From positions 62,001-126,000 of the forward strand of contig NZ_JADPJG010000028.1 of the NCBI RefSeq assembly GCF_023073335.1: a stretch of DNA of 64,000 bases, in the 5' to 3' direction. This DNA is from Bradyrhizobium sp. 21 (lineage in GTDB: Bacteria > Pseudomonadota > Alphaproteobacteria > Rhizobiales > Xanthobacteraceae). The position numbers and the translations under genes are program-made. This document shows, one piece after another, positions 41,086-49,426 of the stretch. The notes under the pieces were generated by a model. The model saw only the letters and a program-made list of their open reading frames with translations, was not told the DNA's origin and did not search any database. Each line of letters starts with the position of its first letter. The stretch's first letter is position 1.

Positions 41086-41162
41086 GCAGGAGTCATCAGC
41101 CCATTACGGTCCAAGATCACGGCTCAAGGCCGCCGGGCGGTTCTCGGGGGACTCCATCCCCA
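41086..41162 (-). promoter_or_regulatory. Fluoride riboswitch (crcB motif) aptamer
   Basis: The minus strand reads GGGGATGGAGTCCCC near its 5' end (41161-41147), then GAGAACCGCC, and at the 3' end GCTGATGACTCCTGC (41100-41086). These are the conserved blocks of the crcB/fluoride aptamer: the GGnGATGG stem-loop, the AACCGCC joint and the CUGAUGRCUCC segment, where GGAG of the first loop can form the pseudoknot with CUCC of the last. It lies upstream of the MFS-crcB operon, and fluoride binding should stop termination at 41015-41038. The match is by eye but covers every conserved block. Confidence 0.9.
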
Positions 41163-41358
41163 TCTGTGCGGCCAGCCTAGCATGGAAATCGCGCCGGACA
41201 AGTGGGCGAGGGAGCGTCTCCACACCGCGCGCGTTCCGACGGCGCGACCGTGGCGATAGGGCGGCAGCGATGCACTCGATTGTGAAGCGCAAGCAATCTT
41301 CGGACTTTGCGGCAAGTCGATTGCATGTCACCATCGCGTCATACGACGGGAGGCTGCG

Positions 41359-42228
41359 ATGCGCGTGCTGTTCTCGATCGGGGCTGTGCTGATAGCCGGC
41401 GTGCTCGCCGGAGGGGATGTCGCGGGCATCGCGGCGCCAGGACCTACATTTGACTCACCTAAGAGTCAGCCGCAGCGGCTGGCGTCCGACAAGGACGCGC
41501 AGACGGTCGATGTCGAGCTGATCCTCGCGGTCGACGTGTCCTACTCCATGGACATGGACGAACTCGCGATCCAGCGCGAAGGCTATGCGCAGGCGATCCA
41601 GTCGAAGGAATTTTTGCAGGCGCTGAAGCTCGGTCCGAACGGCCGGATCGCGGTGACCTATTTCGAGTGGGCCGCCTCGACCGATCAGAAGATCATCATT
41701 CCCTGGCGGCTGATCGACGGACCGGAGACCGCCGATGCCGTCGCCGCCGAAATCCTGAAGACGCCGATCCGGCGTGCCTCGCGCACCTCGATCTCCGGCG
41801 CGATCACTTTCGCGATGCCGCTCTTCGATGAGGATCCCTATCGGGGCCTGCGCCGCGTGATCGACATTTCGGGTGACGGCCCCAACAACAATGGCAGCCC
41901 GGTCACGGTGGCGCGCGACGCGGCGATCGAGAAGGGCATCGTCATCAACGGCCTGCCGATCATGGTCAAGGAGCCGTCCTATTCGACCATGGATATCGAC
42001 AATCTCGACTACTACTACGAGGACTGCGTCATCGGCGGCCCCGGTTCCTTCGTGATCACCATCAAGGACCGCGACAAGTTCAAGGAAGCAATCCGCACCA
42101 AGCTCTTGATGGAGGTTGCGGGCCGCATGCCGGAGCGCCGCGTGGTGCACGTTGCGGACAAGGACAAGGAGCCGCGTGTGAGCTGCATGATCGGCGAGAA
42201 GATCTGGTCGGACCGCTGGGGGCGCTGA
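41359..42228 (+). CDS. DUF1194 von Willebrand factor A-like exported protein
   Basis: A 289-residue protein with an N-terminal signal (MRVLFSIGAVLIAGVLAGGD). The domain carries a MIDAS motif LAVDVSYSMDMDE (DxSxS), RVIDISGDGPNNNGS and a C-terminal YYYEDCVIGGPGSFVITI. DUF1194 proteins are periplasmic VWA-like proteins of unknown function. MIDAS sites bind Mg2+ or Ca2+ and a partner protein. It is divergent from the riboswitch operon, sharing about 200 bases. Confidence 0.83.
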   Translation: MRVLFSIGAVLIAGVLAGGDVAGIAAPGPTFDSPKSQPQRLASDKDAQTVDVELILAVDVSYSMDMDELAIQREGYAQAIQSKEFLQALKLGPNGRIAVTYFEWAASTDQKIIIPWRLIDGPETADAVAAEILKTPIRRASRTSISGAITFAMPLFDEDPYRGLRRVIDISGDGPNNNGSPVTVARDAAIEKGIVINGLPIMVKEPSYSTMDIDNLDYYYEDCVIGGPGSFVITIKDRDKFKEAIRTKLLMEVAGRMPERRVVHVADKDKEPRVSCMIGEKIWSDRWGR

Positions 42229-42405
42229 TCGCGTTCCCACCGAATGAGACCATTTGCCCGACTTGCTTCCGGTAGAATCTTAACCGCGCGTTAACCGTTG
42301 CATGGCCGTAATCGGCTGCTTCCTGTTGTTTCCGGATATTGTTCTGACGTTGCTGTCGGGGCGCGAACGAAGCGGGCCTGTCAGACACATCCGCCGAGCA
42401 ATCAA

Positions 42406-43038
42406 ATGGCCATCGTCACGTCGAGCACCAGCCAGATTTCGCCCGCCAACGAGCGGGTGTATCACCAGAGCGCCCTGCTCGGTGACTGGAAGGGCAATTG
42501 GGCGGGCAACAACCAGCCCGTCGGCTTCAAGGTCGTGAACATCCGCGGGGCCCGGGCGCAGGTCGAGTACACCCATAACGGACATACCGAGCGCGGTTTT
42601 GGCGAGGTCCAGGGCTCGCTACTCACCTTCGGTAACATCACGGTCGGCACCAAGGACGGCAAGAGTTTGGTGCTCCTGTCCTCCGCGGGCGCCGGCAAGC
42701 AGACCGCGACGCTGGACAAGCAGGCGCCGCCGGCCTCGGACAGCCGCCTGATGGGAAGCTGGGGCGGCTATTCCAGTGACAATGGCAAGAGCGCGAGCTT
42801 CAGGGTGCTCGCTGTCAACGGCAACGAAGCGCAGGTCAGTGTCACCACCGACGGCGTCACCCGTCAGGGCACCGGTACCGTCTACAAGAACGTGATCATG
42901 TTCGGGCAGGCGCAGATTGCGACCGACGACGGGCAGAACGGCAAGATCATCTACCAGGTCCGCAACACGTCCTTCGTGGTGCCCGTGACGAAATATCCGC
43001 CGTCGGATACGTCGTCCACGGTGGACAGGACCGCCTGA
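42406..43038 (+). CDS. Hypothetical protein with two tandem homologous domains
   Basis: A 210-residue protein starting MAIVTSSTSQISPANERVYH. It holds two copies of a 70-residue unit: LLGDWKGNWAGNNQPVGFKV with ITVGTKDGKSLVL, then LMGSWGGYSSDNGKSASFRV with IATDDGQNGKIIYQ. Both begin L(L/M)G.W.G and end with a beta strand, which suggests small beta-barrels. There is no signal peptide or membrane segment. No function known. The ATG at 42406 is chosen for its fit; a longer frame from 42298 would add a basic, unlikely leader. Confidence 0.65.
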   Translation: MAIVTSSTSQISPANERVYHQSALLGDWKGNWAGNNQPVGFKVVNIRGARAQVEYTHNGHTERGFGEVQGSLLTFGNITVGTKDGKSLVLLSSAGAGKQTATLDKQAPPASDSRLMGSWGGYSSDNGKSASFRVLAVNGNEAQVSVTTDGVTRQGTGTVYKNVIMFGQAQIATDDGQNGKIIYQVRNTSFVVPVTKYPPSDTSSTVDRTA

Positions 43039-43232
43039 ACTTCAACGCCTGCTATTTCACGGCGAGCGGTGGCAGCGCCGGCACGCTGTCGTTCGGTGCT
43101 GCTGCCTGCATGACGCGAGTTCCGGCTCGCGGATACAGGCGCGGTAGGGCGGGTTGATGCCCGGGCGTCGGCTCCACTGGCGTTCGCGACAGCCGTCGCG
43201 TATAATTTGCGTGCTTTCTGACGGTCACCCGA

Positions 43233-43835
43233 ATGTCCAGCCTTGCACGTTCTTGCGCTCTCGCAACTCTCTTCGCGGTGCTTTGCCTCGGCGGAGCATC
43301 GGCTCACGCGCAAGCGGCGCCCGTGAGATATTGGATACCGGGTGGTCCTTTCGGCTTTGGCGGAAGCAGCGGCCAGAGCGCCGATGCCTACGGCAACTTT
43401 CCAAGCTTCAAGGCCGGCGATGCCGACGGCAGCTACAGTTTTCGTCCCGGTTTCTTTGTCGGAAGCGAACACGGCAGTCTCGGTTTCGGCGGGCTCAGCC
43501 AGAGCGCGGCCGCCGGCAATTTCAGCGCGCTCTCTTATGATGGCACGCAGTTCGGTTACAACACCAAGACCGCGGGCGGCATGCCCGTCACGTTCTTTGC
43601 CGGCTTCGACACGCTGAAATACGGTAACGGCATTGGCAGCTCGCTTGCGCCGCTCACCTCCAGCGCCTCGCCCGGCTACGGCGCATTTGCGGGGGTCGAG
43701 TTCAAGCCGACCTCCAACCTCAGCCTGTCGTTCGGCGCCGGTTTCACCCAGCAGGATTCGAGCCGCATGGACAGCGATATCAGATCGAACATGCTGCCCG
43801 GCGAGTCGCCGGCGTTGGGCGGCCTTCGCCGATAG
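43233..43835 (+). CDS. Exported Gly/Ser-rich protein, possible outer-membrane beta-barrel
   Basis: A 200-residue protein. Signal peptide MSSLARSCALATLFAVLCLG cut near AHAQA, then Gly- and Ser-rich alternating strands (FGFGGSSGQSADAYGNF, GFGGLSQSAAAGNFSALSYD, TSNLSLSFGAGFTQQDSSRM). Strand periodicity and aromatic-ended turns fit an outer-membrane barrel, but no terminal Phe is present and it ends LGGLRR. Not recognised by family. Its stop directly abuts the stop of the convergent RNA methyltransferase gene. Confidence 0.65.
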   Translation: MSSLARSCALATLFAVLCLGGASAHAQAAPVRYWIPGGPFGFGGSSGQSADAYGNFPSFKAGDADGSYSFRPGFFVGSEHGSLGFGGLSQSAAAGNFSALSYDGTQFGYNTKTAGGMPVTFFAGFDTLKYGNGIGSSLAPLTSSASPGYGAFAGVEFKPTSNLSLSFGAGFTQQDSSRMDSDIRSNMLPGESPALGGLRR

Positions 43836-45083
43836 CTATCGTGTGAACTTCGCCACCAGCTCGACATGCGGCGTGTGTCGGAATTGGTCCACGGGCACCA
43901 CGCGATCAATCTTGTAGCCGCCATCGATCAGGAGTCGCGCATCGCGTGCAAATGTCGCGACGTTGCAGGACACTGCGACCACCACGGGCACCTTGCTGGC
44001 GGCGAGCTTCATTGCCTGCGCCTGCGCGCCCTGGCGCGGCGGATCGAACACCACGGCGTCGAAGTCGCGCAGCTCCGGCGGCACCAGGGGACGGCGGAAC
44101 AGGTCGCGCGGCTCGGCCTTGATCGGCTTGAGCCCCGGCGTGCGCGCAGCCTTGGCGAGCGCTGCGATGGCGCCGGCATCGTTGTCATAGGCGGTGACGC
44201 GGGCCTTCTCGGCGAGCCGCAACGCGAACGGGCCGACGCCGCAGAAGAGGTCGAGAACGTTCTTGGCCTTGCCGATGCGCTCCGCCACGAGCGACGCAAG
44301 CGTCTCTTCGCCGGCGATGGTTGCTTGCAGGAACGAGCCCGGCGGCAACGTCACCTCGGCGCGGCCCATCTGCAGGGTCGGCGGCAGGCGTTGCAGCACC
44401 AGCTCGCCGTGCCGTGTCAGCCGCGCCAGGCGATGCTGCTCGGCGACGCGCGACAGCGCCGTCACGAGCGGCGTTGGCAACGGGCCGGAACCGCGCACGT
44501 CGACGTCGAGACCGTTGCCGGTCGCGGTGACCTGGATGTCCAGCGGTTTCGTCACCGACATCCGCGAGGTCAGCAGCTCCGCCAGCGCCCAGGCGGCATC
44601 GAGCGTCCCCTCGAGCCCGGGATCGAGGATCGGGCAGCGATGGATCGGGATGACGTCGTGCGAGCTCGCGGCAGAAAAACCCACCTTGAGGATGTCATGC
44701 GTGCCGAACCGGCCATGCAGCGTGACGCGCCTGCGCCCCGCGCCATGGGCATCGACCAGCGGCGCCACCTCGCATTCGATGCTGGCCTGCGCCAGCGTCT
44801 CGACCACGATGCCGCGCTTCCAGGCGTGATACGGCTCAGCCGCCCAGTGCTGGATGGCGCAGCCGCCACAGACGCCGAAATGCGGACAGAACGGCGCCAC
44901 GCGTTCGGGGCTCGCAACATCCACCGCCAGCAGCTTGCGGCGATCGGGATGGTTGCCCGCGACGTGGTCGACCTCGACGGTCTCGCCGCCGAGCGCATAG
45001 GGCACATAGACCGAATCCCCCGCCGCCAGCGAGACGCCGTCGCCGCGATGGCCGACGTGATCGATCGTGAGGCGCTCAACCAC
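43836..45083 (-). CDS. Class I SAM-dependent RNA methyltransferase (TrmA/RlmCD family)
   Basis: A 415-residue protein. A TRAM-like N-terminus (VERLTIDHVGHRGDGVSLAA) precedes the iron-sulfur cluster CPHFGVCGGCAIQH. The SAM domain has LDLFCGVGPFALRLAEKARV, DNDAGAIAALAKAAR, and the catalytic Cys and Glu region VFDPPRQGAQAQAM ... VVVAVSCNVATFARDARLL. These enzymes make 5-methyluridine in 23S rRNA or tRNA. Which position is not readable. The GTG at 45083 overlaps the tlyA stop by 8 bases; no strong Shine-Dalgarno site, consistent with coupling. Confidence 0.87.
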   Translation of the reverse strand: MVERLTIDHVGHRGDGVSLAAGDSVYVPYALGGETVEVDHVAGNHPDRRKLLAVDVASPERVAPFCPHFGVCGGCAIQHWAAEPYHAWKRGIVVETLAQASIECEVAPLVDAHGAGRRRVTLHGRFGTHDILKVGFSAASSHDVIPIHRCPILDPGLEGTLDAAWALAELLTSRMSVTKPLDIQVTATGNGLDVDVRGSGPLPTPLVTALSRVAEQHRLARLTRHGELVLQRLPPTLQMGRAEVTLPPGSFLQATIAGEETLASLVAERIGKAKNVLDLFCGVGPFALRLAEKARVTAYDNDAGAIAALAKAARTPGLKPIKAEPRDLFRRPLVPPELRDFDAVVFDPPRQGAQAQAMKLAASKVPVVVAVSCNVATFARDARLLIDGGYKIDRVVPVDQFRHTPHVELVAKFTR

Positions 45084-45810
45084 GACGCGCGCCCAGGAAG
45101 AATTCGATGTTGCCGTCGCCGCCGGCAATCGAGGAGGGAAACACCTCGATATCGGTGCAGCCGAGCGAGCCTGCGAAAGCCGCGATGTCGTCGCAGATCT
45201 GCTGGTGCACGGCCGCGTCGCGGACGATGCCCTTCTTGTTGTGCTTCCGCTCCGCCTCGAATTGCGGCTTGATCAGCGCCAGCAGGCTCATCGGCGCGGC
45301 GGCCAGCGACAGCGCCACCGGCAGCACCGTCTTGAGCGAGATGAAGCTGACGTCGATGACGACGACATCGGGTCGCGCCGGCAGCCGCTTGCCGTCATAG
45401 ACACGGATGTCGGTCTCCTCCATCGACACGATTTTGGAGTGACCGCGCAGCGAGGGATGCAGCTGGCTGGTGCCGACATCGATGGCGAACACCAGGCTTG
45501 CGCCGTTCGCCAGCAGCACCTCGGTGAAGCCGCCGGTGGAGGCGCCGACGTCGAGGCAGACATGGTCCTCGATCTCGATGGGATAGCGTTCCAGCGCGCC
45601 CGCGAGCTTGACGCCGCCGCGGGAGACATAGGGATGCGCGGGCTCGGCCTGGATCACCGCGTCCTCGGCGATGGTCTCCGACGGTTTTGCGACCTGCTTG
45701 TCGTCGGCGGTGACGAGCCCGGCCTCGATTGCCGCGCGCGCCCGCGCGCGGCTCTCGAACAGGCCCCGCTCGACCAGCAGAACATCCGCGCGCTTGCGGG
45801 CAGGGGACAT
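45076..45810 (-). CDS. tlyA: TlyA-type 2'-O-methyltransferase of rRNA
   Basis: A 244-residue protein. An S4-like domain at the N-terminus (RKRADVLLVERGLFESRARA) is followed by an FtsJ-type methyltransferase with SRGGVKLAGALE, LDVGASTGGFTEVLLANGAS, DVVVIDVSFISLKTVLPVAL and ALIKPQFEAERKHNKKGIV. TlyA methylates 16S and 23S rRNA at C1409/C1920 and is also called a haemolysin homologue. The ATG at 45810 follows GGAGAG. It overlaps the RNA methyltransferase downstream. Confidence 0.9.
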   Translation of the reverse strand: MSPARKRADVLLVERGLFESRARARAAIEAGLVTADDKQVAKPSETIAEDAVIQAEPAHPYVSRGGVKLAGALERYPIEIEDHVCLDVGASTGGFTEVLLANGASLVFAIDVGTSQLHPSLRGHSKIVSMEETDIRVYDGKRLPARPDVVVIDVSFISLKTVLPVALSLAAAPMSLLALIKPQFEAERKHNKKGIVRDAAVHQQICDDIAAFAGSLGCTDIEVFPSSIAGGDGNIEFFLGARRG

Positions 45811-45836
45811 AATCTCTCCGAAGACGCCTGATGCGG

Positions 45837-46391
45837 TTAGGGTGCGATCAATCGCGCGGCTGCCATCCGGACGCAAGCCTCGAACGCGGCCAGATCGTGC
45901 CAGACGTCGACCGGCATCTCGGTCGGCGTCACCAGCGGGCAACCGTGCAGCTCCAGCGCGTGGATCATCATGAGATTGTCCACCAGGCCAAAATCCTCGA
46001 CCGTCAGCCCCTGCGCGTCGACCAGCCGCCCGTCCTCGGACGTCACGTCCATGAAGCGGCCGACACGGTCGGCGTAGGCGGCGCCGTCGTTGGAATAGGC
46101 CAGGCAAAACTTGCGGCGCCCGGCCATGTAGCCGAGCTCGTAGACGGTGCCGGGATCGGCGCCGGCGCCCCGGAACGGCGTGAGATTGGCGATGATGGCA
46201 TCGGCCTGATCCATCATCGCCTCGTTGCCGCAAAAGATCTGCCGCGAGGCATCGGGCGCGACGAGGTCGATTTCATTGTCGAAGGGATAGAGGCCGGTGA
46301 GCCCGTGAGCGGTGCAAATGTCGACCTTGCGCCGGCCGGTCTCAACCGCATCCGGCAGGAACACGTCGGGGCCTGCCAGATAGATTTTCAT
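45837..46391 (-). CDS. Nucleoside 2-deoxyribosyltransferase family protein
   Basis: A 184-residue protein starting MKIYLAGPDVFLPDAVETGR. The fold motif YLAGP, the catalytic Glu region GADPGTVYELGYMAGRRK, and IFCGNEAMMDQADAIIANLTP are those of the nucleoside deoxyribosyltransferase / MTH538-like family, which cleave or transfer N-glycosidic bonds of deoxynucleosides or act on nucleoside monophosphates. Substrate unproven. The start at 46391 is well placed; upstream extension would enter the palindromic repeat. Confidence 0.78.
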   Translation of the reverse strand: MKIYLAGPDVFLPDAVETGRRKVDICTAHGLTGLYPFDNEIDLVAPDASRQIFCGNEAMMDQADAIIANLTPFRGAGADPGTVYELGYMAGRRKFCLAYSNDGAAYADRVGRFMDVTSEDGRLVDAQGLTVEDFGLVDNLMMIHALELHGCPLVTPTEMPVDVWHDLAAFEACVRMAAARLIAP

Positions 46392-46447
46392 GGAGCCAAG
46401 GCCAAACAATTTGAATCGAGGTGCGAGCCACAGCGCGTGCTCTGCTC

Positions 46448-46560
46448 CCTCTCCCGCTTGCGGAGAGGGTCGGGGGGGTGTCTCCGCAGGCGACGCTCCC
46501 CAAGAGGAGAAAGCCCCCACCCGTGCCTACGGCGCGACCTCTCCCGCAAGCGGGAGAGGT
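46448..46560. repeat. Paired palindromic repeats upstream of dxs terminus
   Basis: Two similar hairpins: CCCTCTCCCGC-TT-GCGGAGAGGG (46448-46470, one bulge) and ACCTCTCCCGC-AA-GCGGGAGAGGT (46537-46560, perfect 11 bp). They are inverted copies of the same CTCTCCCGC core, with about 65 bases between. The pair is the form common between rhizobial genes. It sits between the two convergent-in-order minus-strand genes dxs and the deoxyribosyltransferase. Confidence 0.75.
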
Positions 46561-46574
46561 GTAGAAAGCAGCCT

Positions 46575-48503
46575 TTAAGCCAGCTTGACCGTCTCGGCCT
46601 TGACGTCCTTGCCGAGCGCCTCGAACACCTTGGCGACGATGCCCTTGGCGTCGAGACCGGCACGGCCGTACATCGCGGCCGGGGTGTCGTGGTCCTGGAA
46701 CACGTCGGGCAGCACCATCGAGCGGAACTTGACCATGCCTCCGTCGAGCGCGCCCTGGTCGGTCAGGTACTGCGCAACGTGCGAGCCGAAGCCGCCGACC
46801 GAGCCCTCCTCGATCGTGATCAGGATCTCGTGGTCACGGGCGAGCTTGAGCACCAGCTCGGTGTCCAGCGGCTTCATGAAGCGCGCATCCGCGATCGTGG
46901 TCGAAAGGCCATGGGCTGCGAGCTCGTCGGCCGCTTTCTCGCATTCGGCCAGACGGGTGCCGAAGGAGAGCAGGGCGATCTTGCTGCCCTGGCGGACGAT
47001 ACGACCCTTGCCGATCTCGAGCGGAACACCGATTTCGGGCATCTCGATGCCGCGGCCTTCGCCGCGCGGATAGCGCAGGGAGCTTGGCCGGTCGTTAATT
47101 GCGACCTGGGTCGCCACCATGTGCACGAGCTCGGCCTCGTCGGCCGCAGCCATGATGACCATGTTCGGCAGGCAGCCGAGATAGGCGTTGTCGAACGAGC
47201 CGGCATGGGTCGCGCCATCGGCGCCGACAAGACCGGCGCGATCGATGGCGAAGCGCACGGGCAAGCTCTGGATCGCGACGTCATGCACGATCTGGTCGTA
47301 GCCACGCTGCAGGAACGTCGAGTAGATCGCGCAGAACGGCTTGTAGCCCTCGGTCGCAAGCCCGGCGGCGAAGGTCACCGCGTGCTGCTCGGCGATGCCG
47401 ACGTCGAAGGTACGGTCGGGGAACGCCTTGTTGAAGATGTCGACGCCGGTGCCGGACGGCATCGCCGCGGTGATGGCGACGATCTTGTCGTCCTTCTCGG
47501 CTTCCTTGACGAGGCTCTGGCCGAACACGTTCTGGTAGGCCGGCGCATTCGGCTTGGACTTGGCCTGGGTCCCGGTCGCGACGTCGAACTTGACGACGGC
47601 GTGGTACTTGTCGGCGGAGGCTTCCGCCGGGCCGTAGCCCTTGCCCTTCTGCGTCACGACGTGGACCAGGATGGGGCCGGTCTCCATGTCGCGCACGTTC
47701 TTCAGCACGGGCAGCAGATGGTCGAGATTATGACCGTCGATCGGGCCGACGTAATAGAAGCCGAGCTCCTCGAACAGCGTGCCGCCGTCCATCATGAAGC
47801 CGCGGGAATATTCCTCGACGCGGTTGGCGCGGCTGGCGATAACCTTCGGCAGCCGCTGGTTGATCTGCTTGGCGGCCTCCCGGAGTGTGCGATAGGTCTT
47901 GCCGGAGTAGAGGCGCGACAGATAGGCGCTCATCGCGCCGACCGGCGGCGCGATCGACATGTCGTTGTCGTTTAGGATGACGATCAGGCGCGAGTTCATC
48001 GCACCCGCATTGTTCATGGCCTCGTAGGCCATTCCGGCCGACATTGCGCCGTCACCGATGACCGCGATGACATTATTGTTGCCGCCGGAGAGGTCGCGCG
48101 CGACCGCCATGCCGAGGCCGGCTGAGATCGAGGTCGAGGAATGCGCGGCGCCGAACGGATCGTAATCGCTCTCGCTGCGCTTGGTGAAGCCGGACAGGCC
48201 GCCGCCGGTGCGCAGGGTGCGGATGCGGTCGCGCCGGCCGGTGAGGATCTTGTGCGGATACGCTTGGTGGCCGACGTCCCAGATCAGCCGGTCGCGCGGG
48301 GTGTCGAAGACATAATGAATCGCGGTGGTGAGCTCGACCACGCCGAGGCCTGCGCCGAAGTGACCGCCGGTCGTCGAAACGGCATCGATGGTCTCCTGAC
48401 GCAGCTCGTCGGCGACCTGGCGAACCTGCTCGACCTTGAGCTTGCGCAGATCGTCCGGCGTCCGGATGGTGTCGAGAAGCGGCGTTTTACTGTATGCGTT
48501 CAC
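46575..48503 (-). CDS. dxs: 1-deoxy-D-xylulose-5-phosphate synthase
   Basis: A 642-residue ThDP enzyme catalysing the first step of the MEP isoprenoid pathway. TTGGHFGAGLG near 46 (His for ThDP), VIGDGAMSAGMAYEAMNNAG (GDG...NN), DVGIAEQHAVTFAAGLATEG with the catalytic Glu, and the C-terminal transketolase domain are present. The GTG at 48503 (VNAYSKTPLL) is chosen over a TTG four codons upstream, because GGAAATC lies at the right distance. Neighbours tlyA and xseB are the usual alphaproteobacterial context. Confidence 0.93.
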   Translation of the reverse strand: MNAYSKTPLLDTIRTPDDLRKLKVEQVRQVADELRQETIDAVSTTGGHFGAGLGVVELTTAIHYVFDTPRDRLIWDVGHQAYPHKILTGRRDRIRTLRTGGGLSGFTKRSESDYDPFGAAHSSTSISAGLGMAVARDLSGGNNNVIAVIGDGAMSAGMAYEAMNNAGAMNSRLIVILNDNDMSIAPPVGAMSAYLSRLYSGKTYRTLREAAKQINQRLPKVIASRANRVEEYSRGFMMDGGTLFEELGFYYVGPIDGHNLDHLLPVLKNVRDMETGPILVHVVTQKGKGYGPAEASADKYHAVVKFDVATGTQAKSKPNAPAYQNVFGQSLVKEAEKDDKIVAITAAMPSGTGVDIFNKAFPDRTFDVGIAEQHAVTFAAGLATEGYKPFCAIYSTFLQRGYDQIVHDVAIQSLPVRFAIDRAGLVGADGATHAGSFDNAYLGCLPNMVIMAAADEAELVHMVATQVAINDRPSSLRYPRGEGRGIEMPEIGVPLEIGKGRIVRQGSKIALLSFGTRLAECEKAADELAAHGLSTTIADARFMKPLDTELVLKLARDHEILITIEEGSVGGFGSHVAQYLTDQGALDGGMVKFRSMVLPDVFQDHDTPAAMYGRAGLDAKGIVAKVFEALGKDVKAETVKLA

Positions 48504-49101
48504 GGCGATTTCCAATTTGTCAGCGCCGGAAGATCGTTCCGGTGCGCGATGGGTTTGCTCAATATCGGCGCAGCGCGAGTCCTTAAACCGTCGGAGCCAC
48601 CTGCATGGGGCAAAGCCCCGTCTTCAAGCTTAGGTGAGCCTAAATGCTCTCCGGTTCAGTCTCTGTGATCCCTGTCACTTCTATTGGCTTCGTCCATCCC
48701 AGCCAATTCATCAGCAGTTTGAAGCGCTTGTCGTCGGTAATCCGTGCCCACGCAAGGCTTGCAAAAAGCCACACTCCGCGCAGCTTTACACCAAAGCTTG
48801 GGCCAAAGCCAACCCGCCGGGCCGATTACGGCCATGCAGGCGCAACTGGCGGGCCAGGGTGGTTAATCGTGGCGCCAGCGGAAGGGTTCCAGTCTTGCCG
48901 GGTTCCTTGCCCGGTTCCTTGGCAGATTTTAGCCGAGAGGAGGCCGTTTCGACCGGATTCGGGCAGCTGGAGACTCCCGCGCAGGGAAATTCTTCGATCT
49001 TCGCGCTTGGCGACCCCGCTCATGATCGGGAGACCGGCGTGCGATCGTGAAAAATCGCGGGCGGACCGAGGCTTGAGACGGGCGGCTTTGAAGGGCAGCC
49101 G
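48504..49101. other. Unusually long spacer between xseB and dxs without a recognised gene
   Basis: 598 bases with no convincing coding region. Several open frames cross it (48634-49050 and 48644-49231 on the plus strand) but they lack ribosome-binding sites and look unlike proteins. A small GGGGC-AAA-GCCCC hairpin at 48607-48619 and three copies of GGTTCC (48895-48920) are the only structure noted. Confidence 0.5.
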
Positions 49102-49353
49102 TTACTGGACGTCGAGCGGCGCGGTGCCGGTGGCCTGGCCGCTGGCATCGGTGGTGATCTTGTCGACCCGCGCCTCGGCCTGGCGCAGCAACTCTTCGCA
49201 GCGGCGCTTCAGGGCTTCGCCGCGCTCGTAGATCGTGACGGATTCCTCGAGCGGCACCTTGCCGTCCTCGAGCCGCTTCACGATCGTTTCGAGCTCCTCG
49301 ATGGCGCGTTCGAAGGTCAGCCTGGAGACGTCGATTTGGGTATTTTCGGCCAT
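49102..49353 (-). CDS. xseB: Exodeoxyribonuclease VII small subunit
   Basis: An 83-residue helical protein: VSRLTFERAIEELETIVKRL, then GKVPLEESVTIYERGEALKR and the C-terminal CEELLRQAEARVDKI. This is the XseB signature. The subunit pairs with XseA (not in this window) in exonuclease VII, which degrades single-stranded DNA. Full length; the ATG at 49353 has a weak GGAAAC site. Confidence 0.92.
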   Translation of the reverse strand: MAENTQIDVSRLTFERAIEELETIVKRLEDGKVPLEESVTIYERGEALKRRCEELLRQAEARVDKITTDASGQATGTAPLDVQ

Positions 49354-49426
49354 ATAAGTTTCCGATTGCCCGATTCGCTTTCTCAGCGAGAAAACAGAGT
49401 TTTGCGGGCGTAATGTGGCGGGTGCT

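Noticed and set aside
48634..49231. Open frames in the xseB-dxs gap on the plus strand.
   Set aside because: Arg/Pro/Ser-rich translations without a domain or ribosome-binding site; one overlaps xseB.
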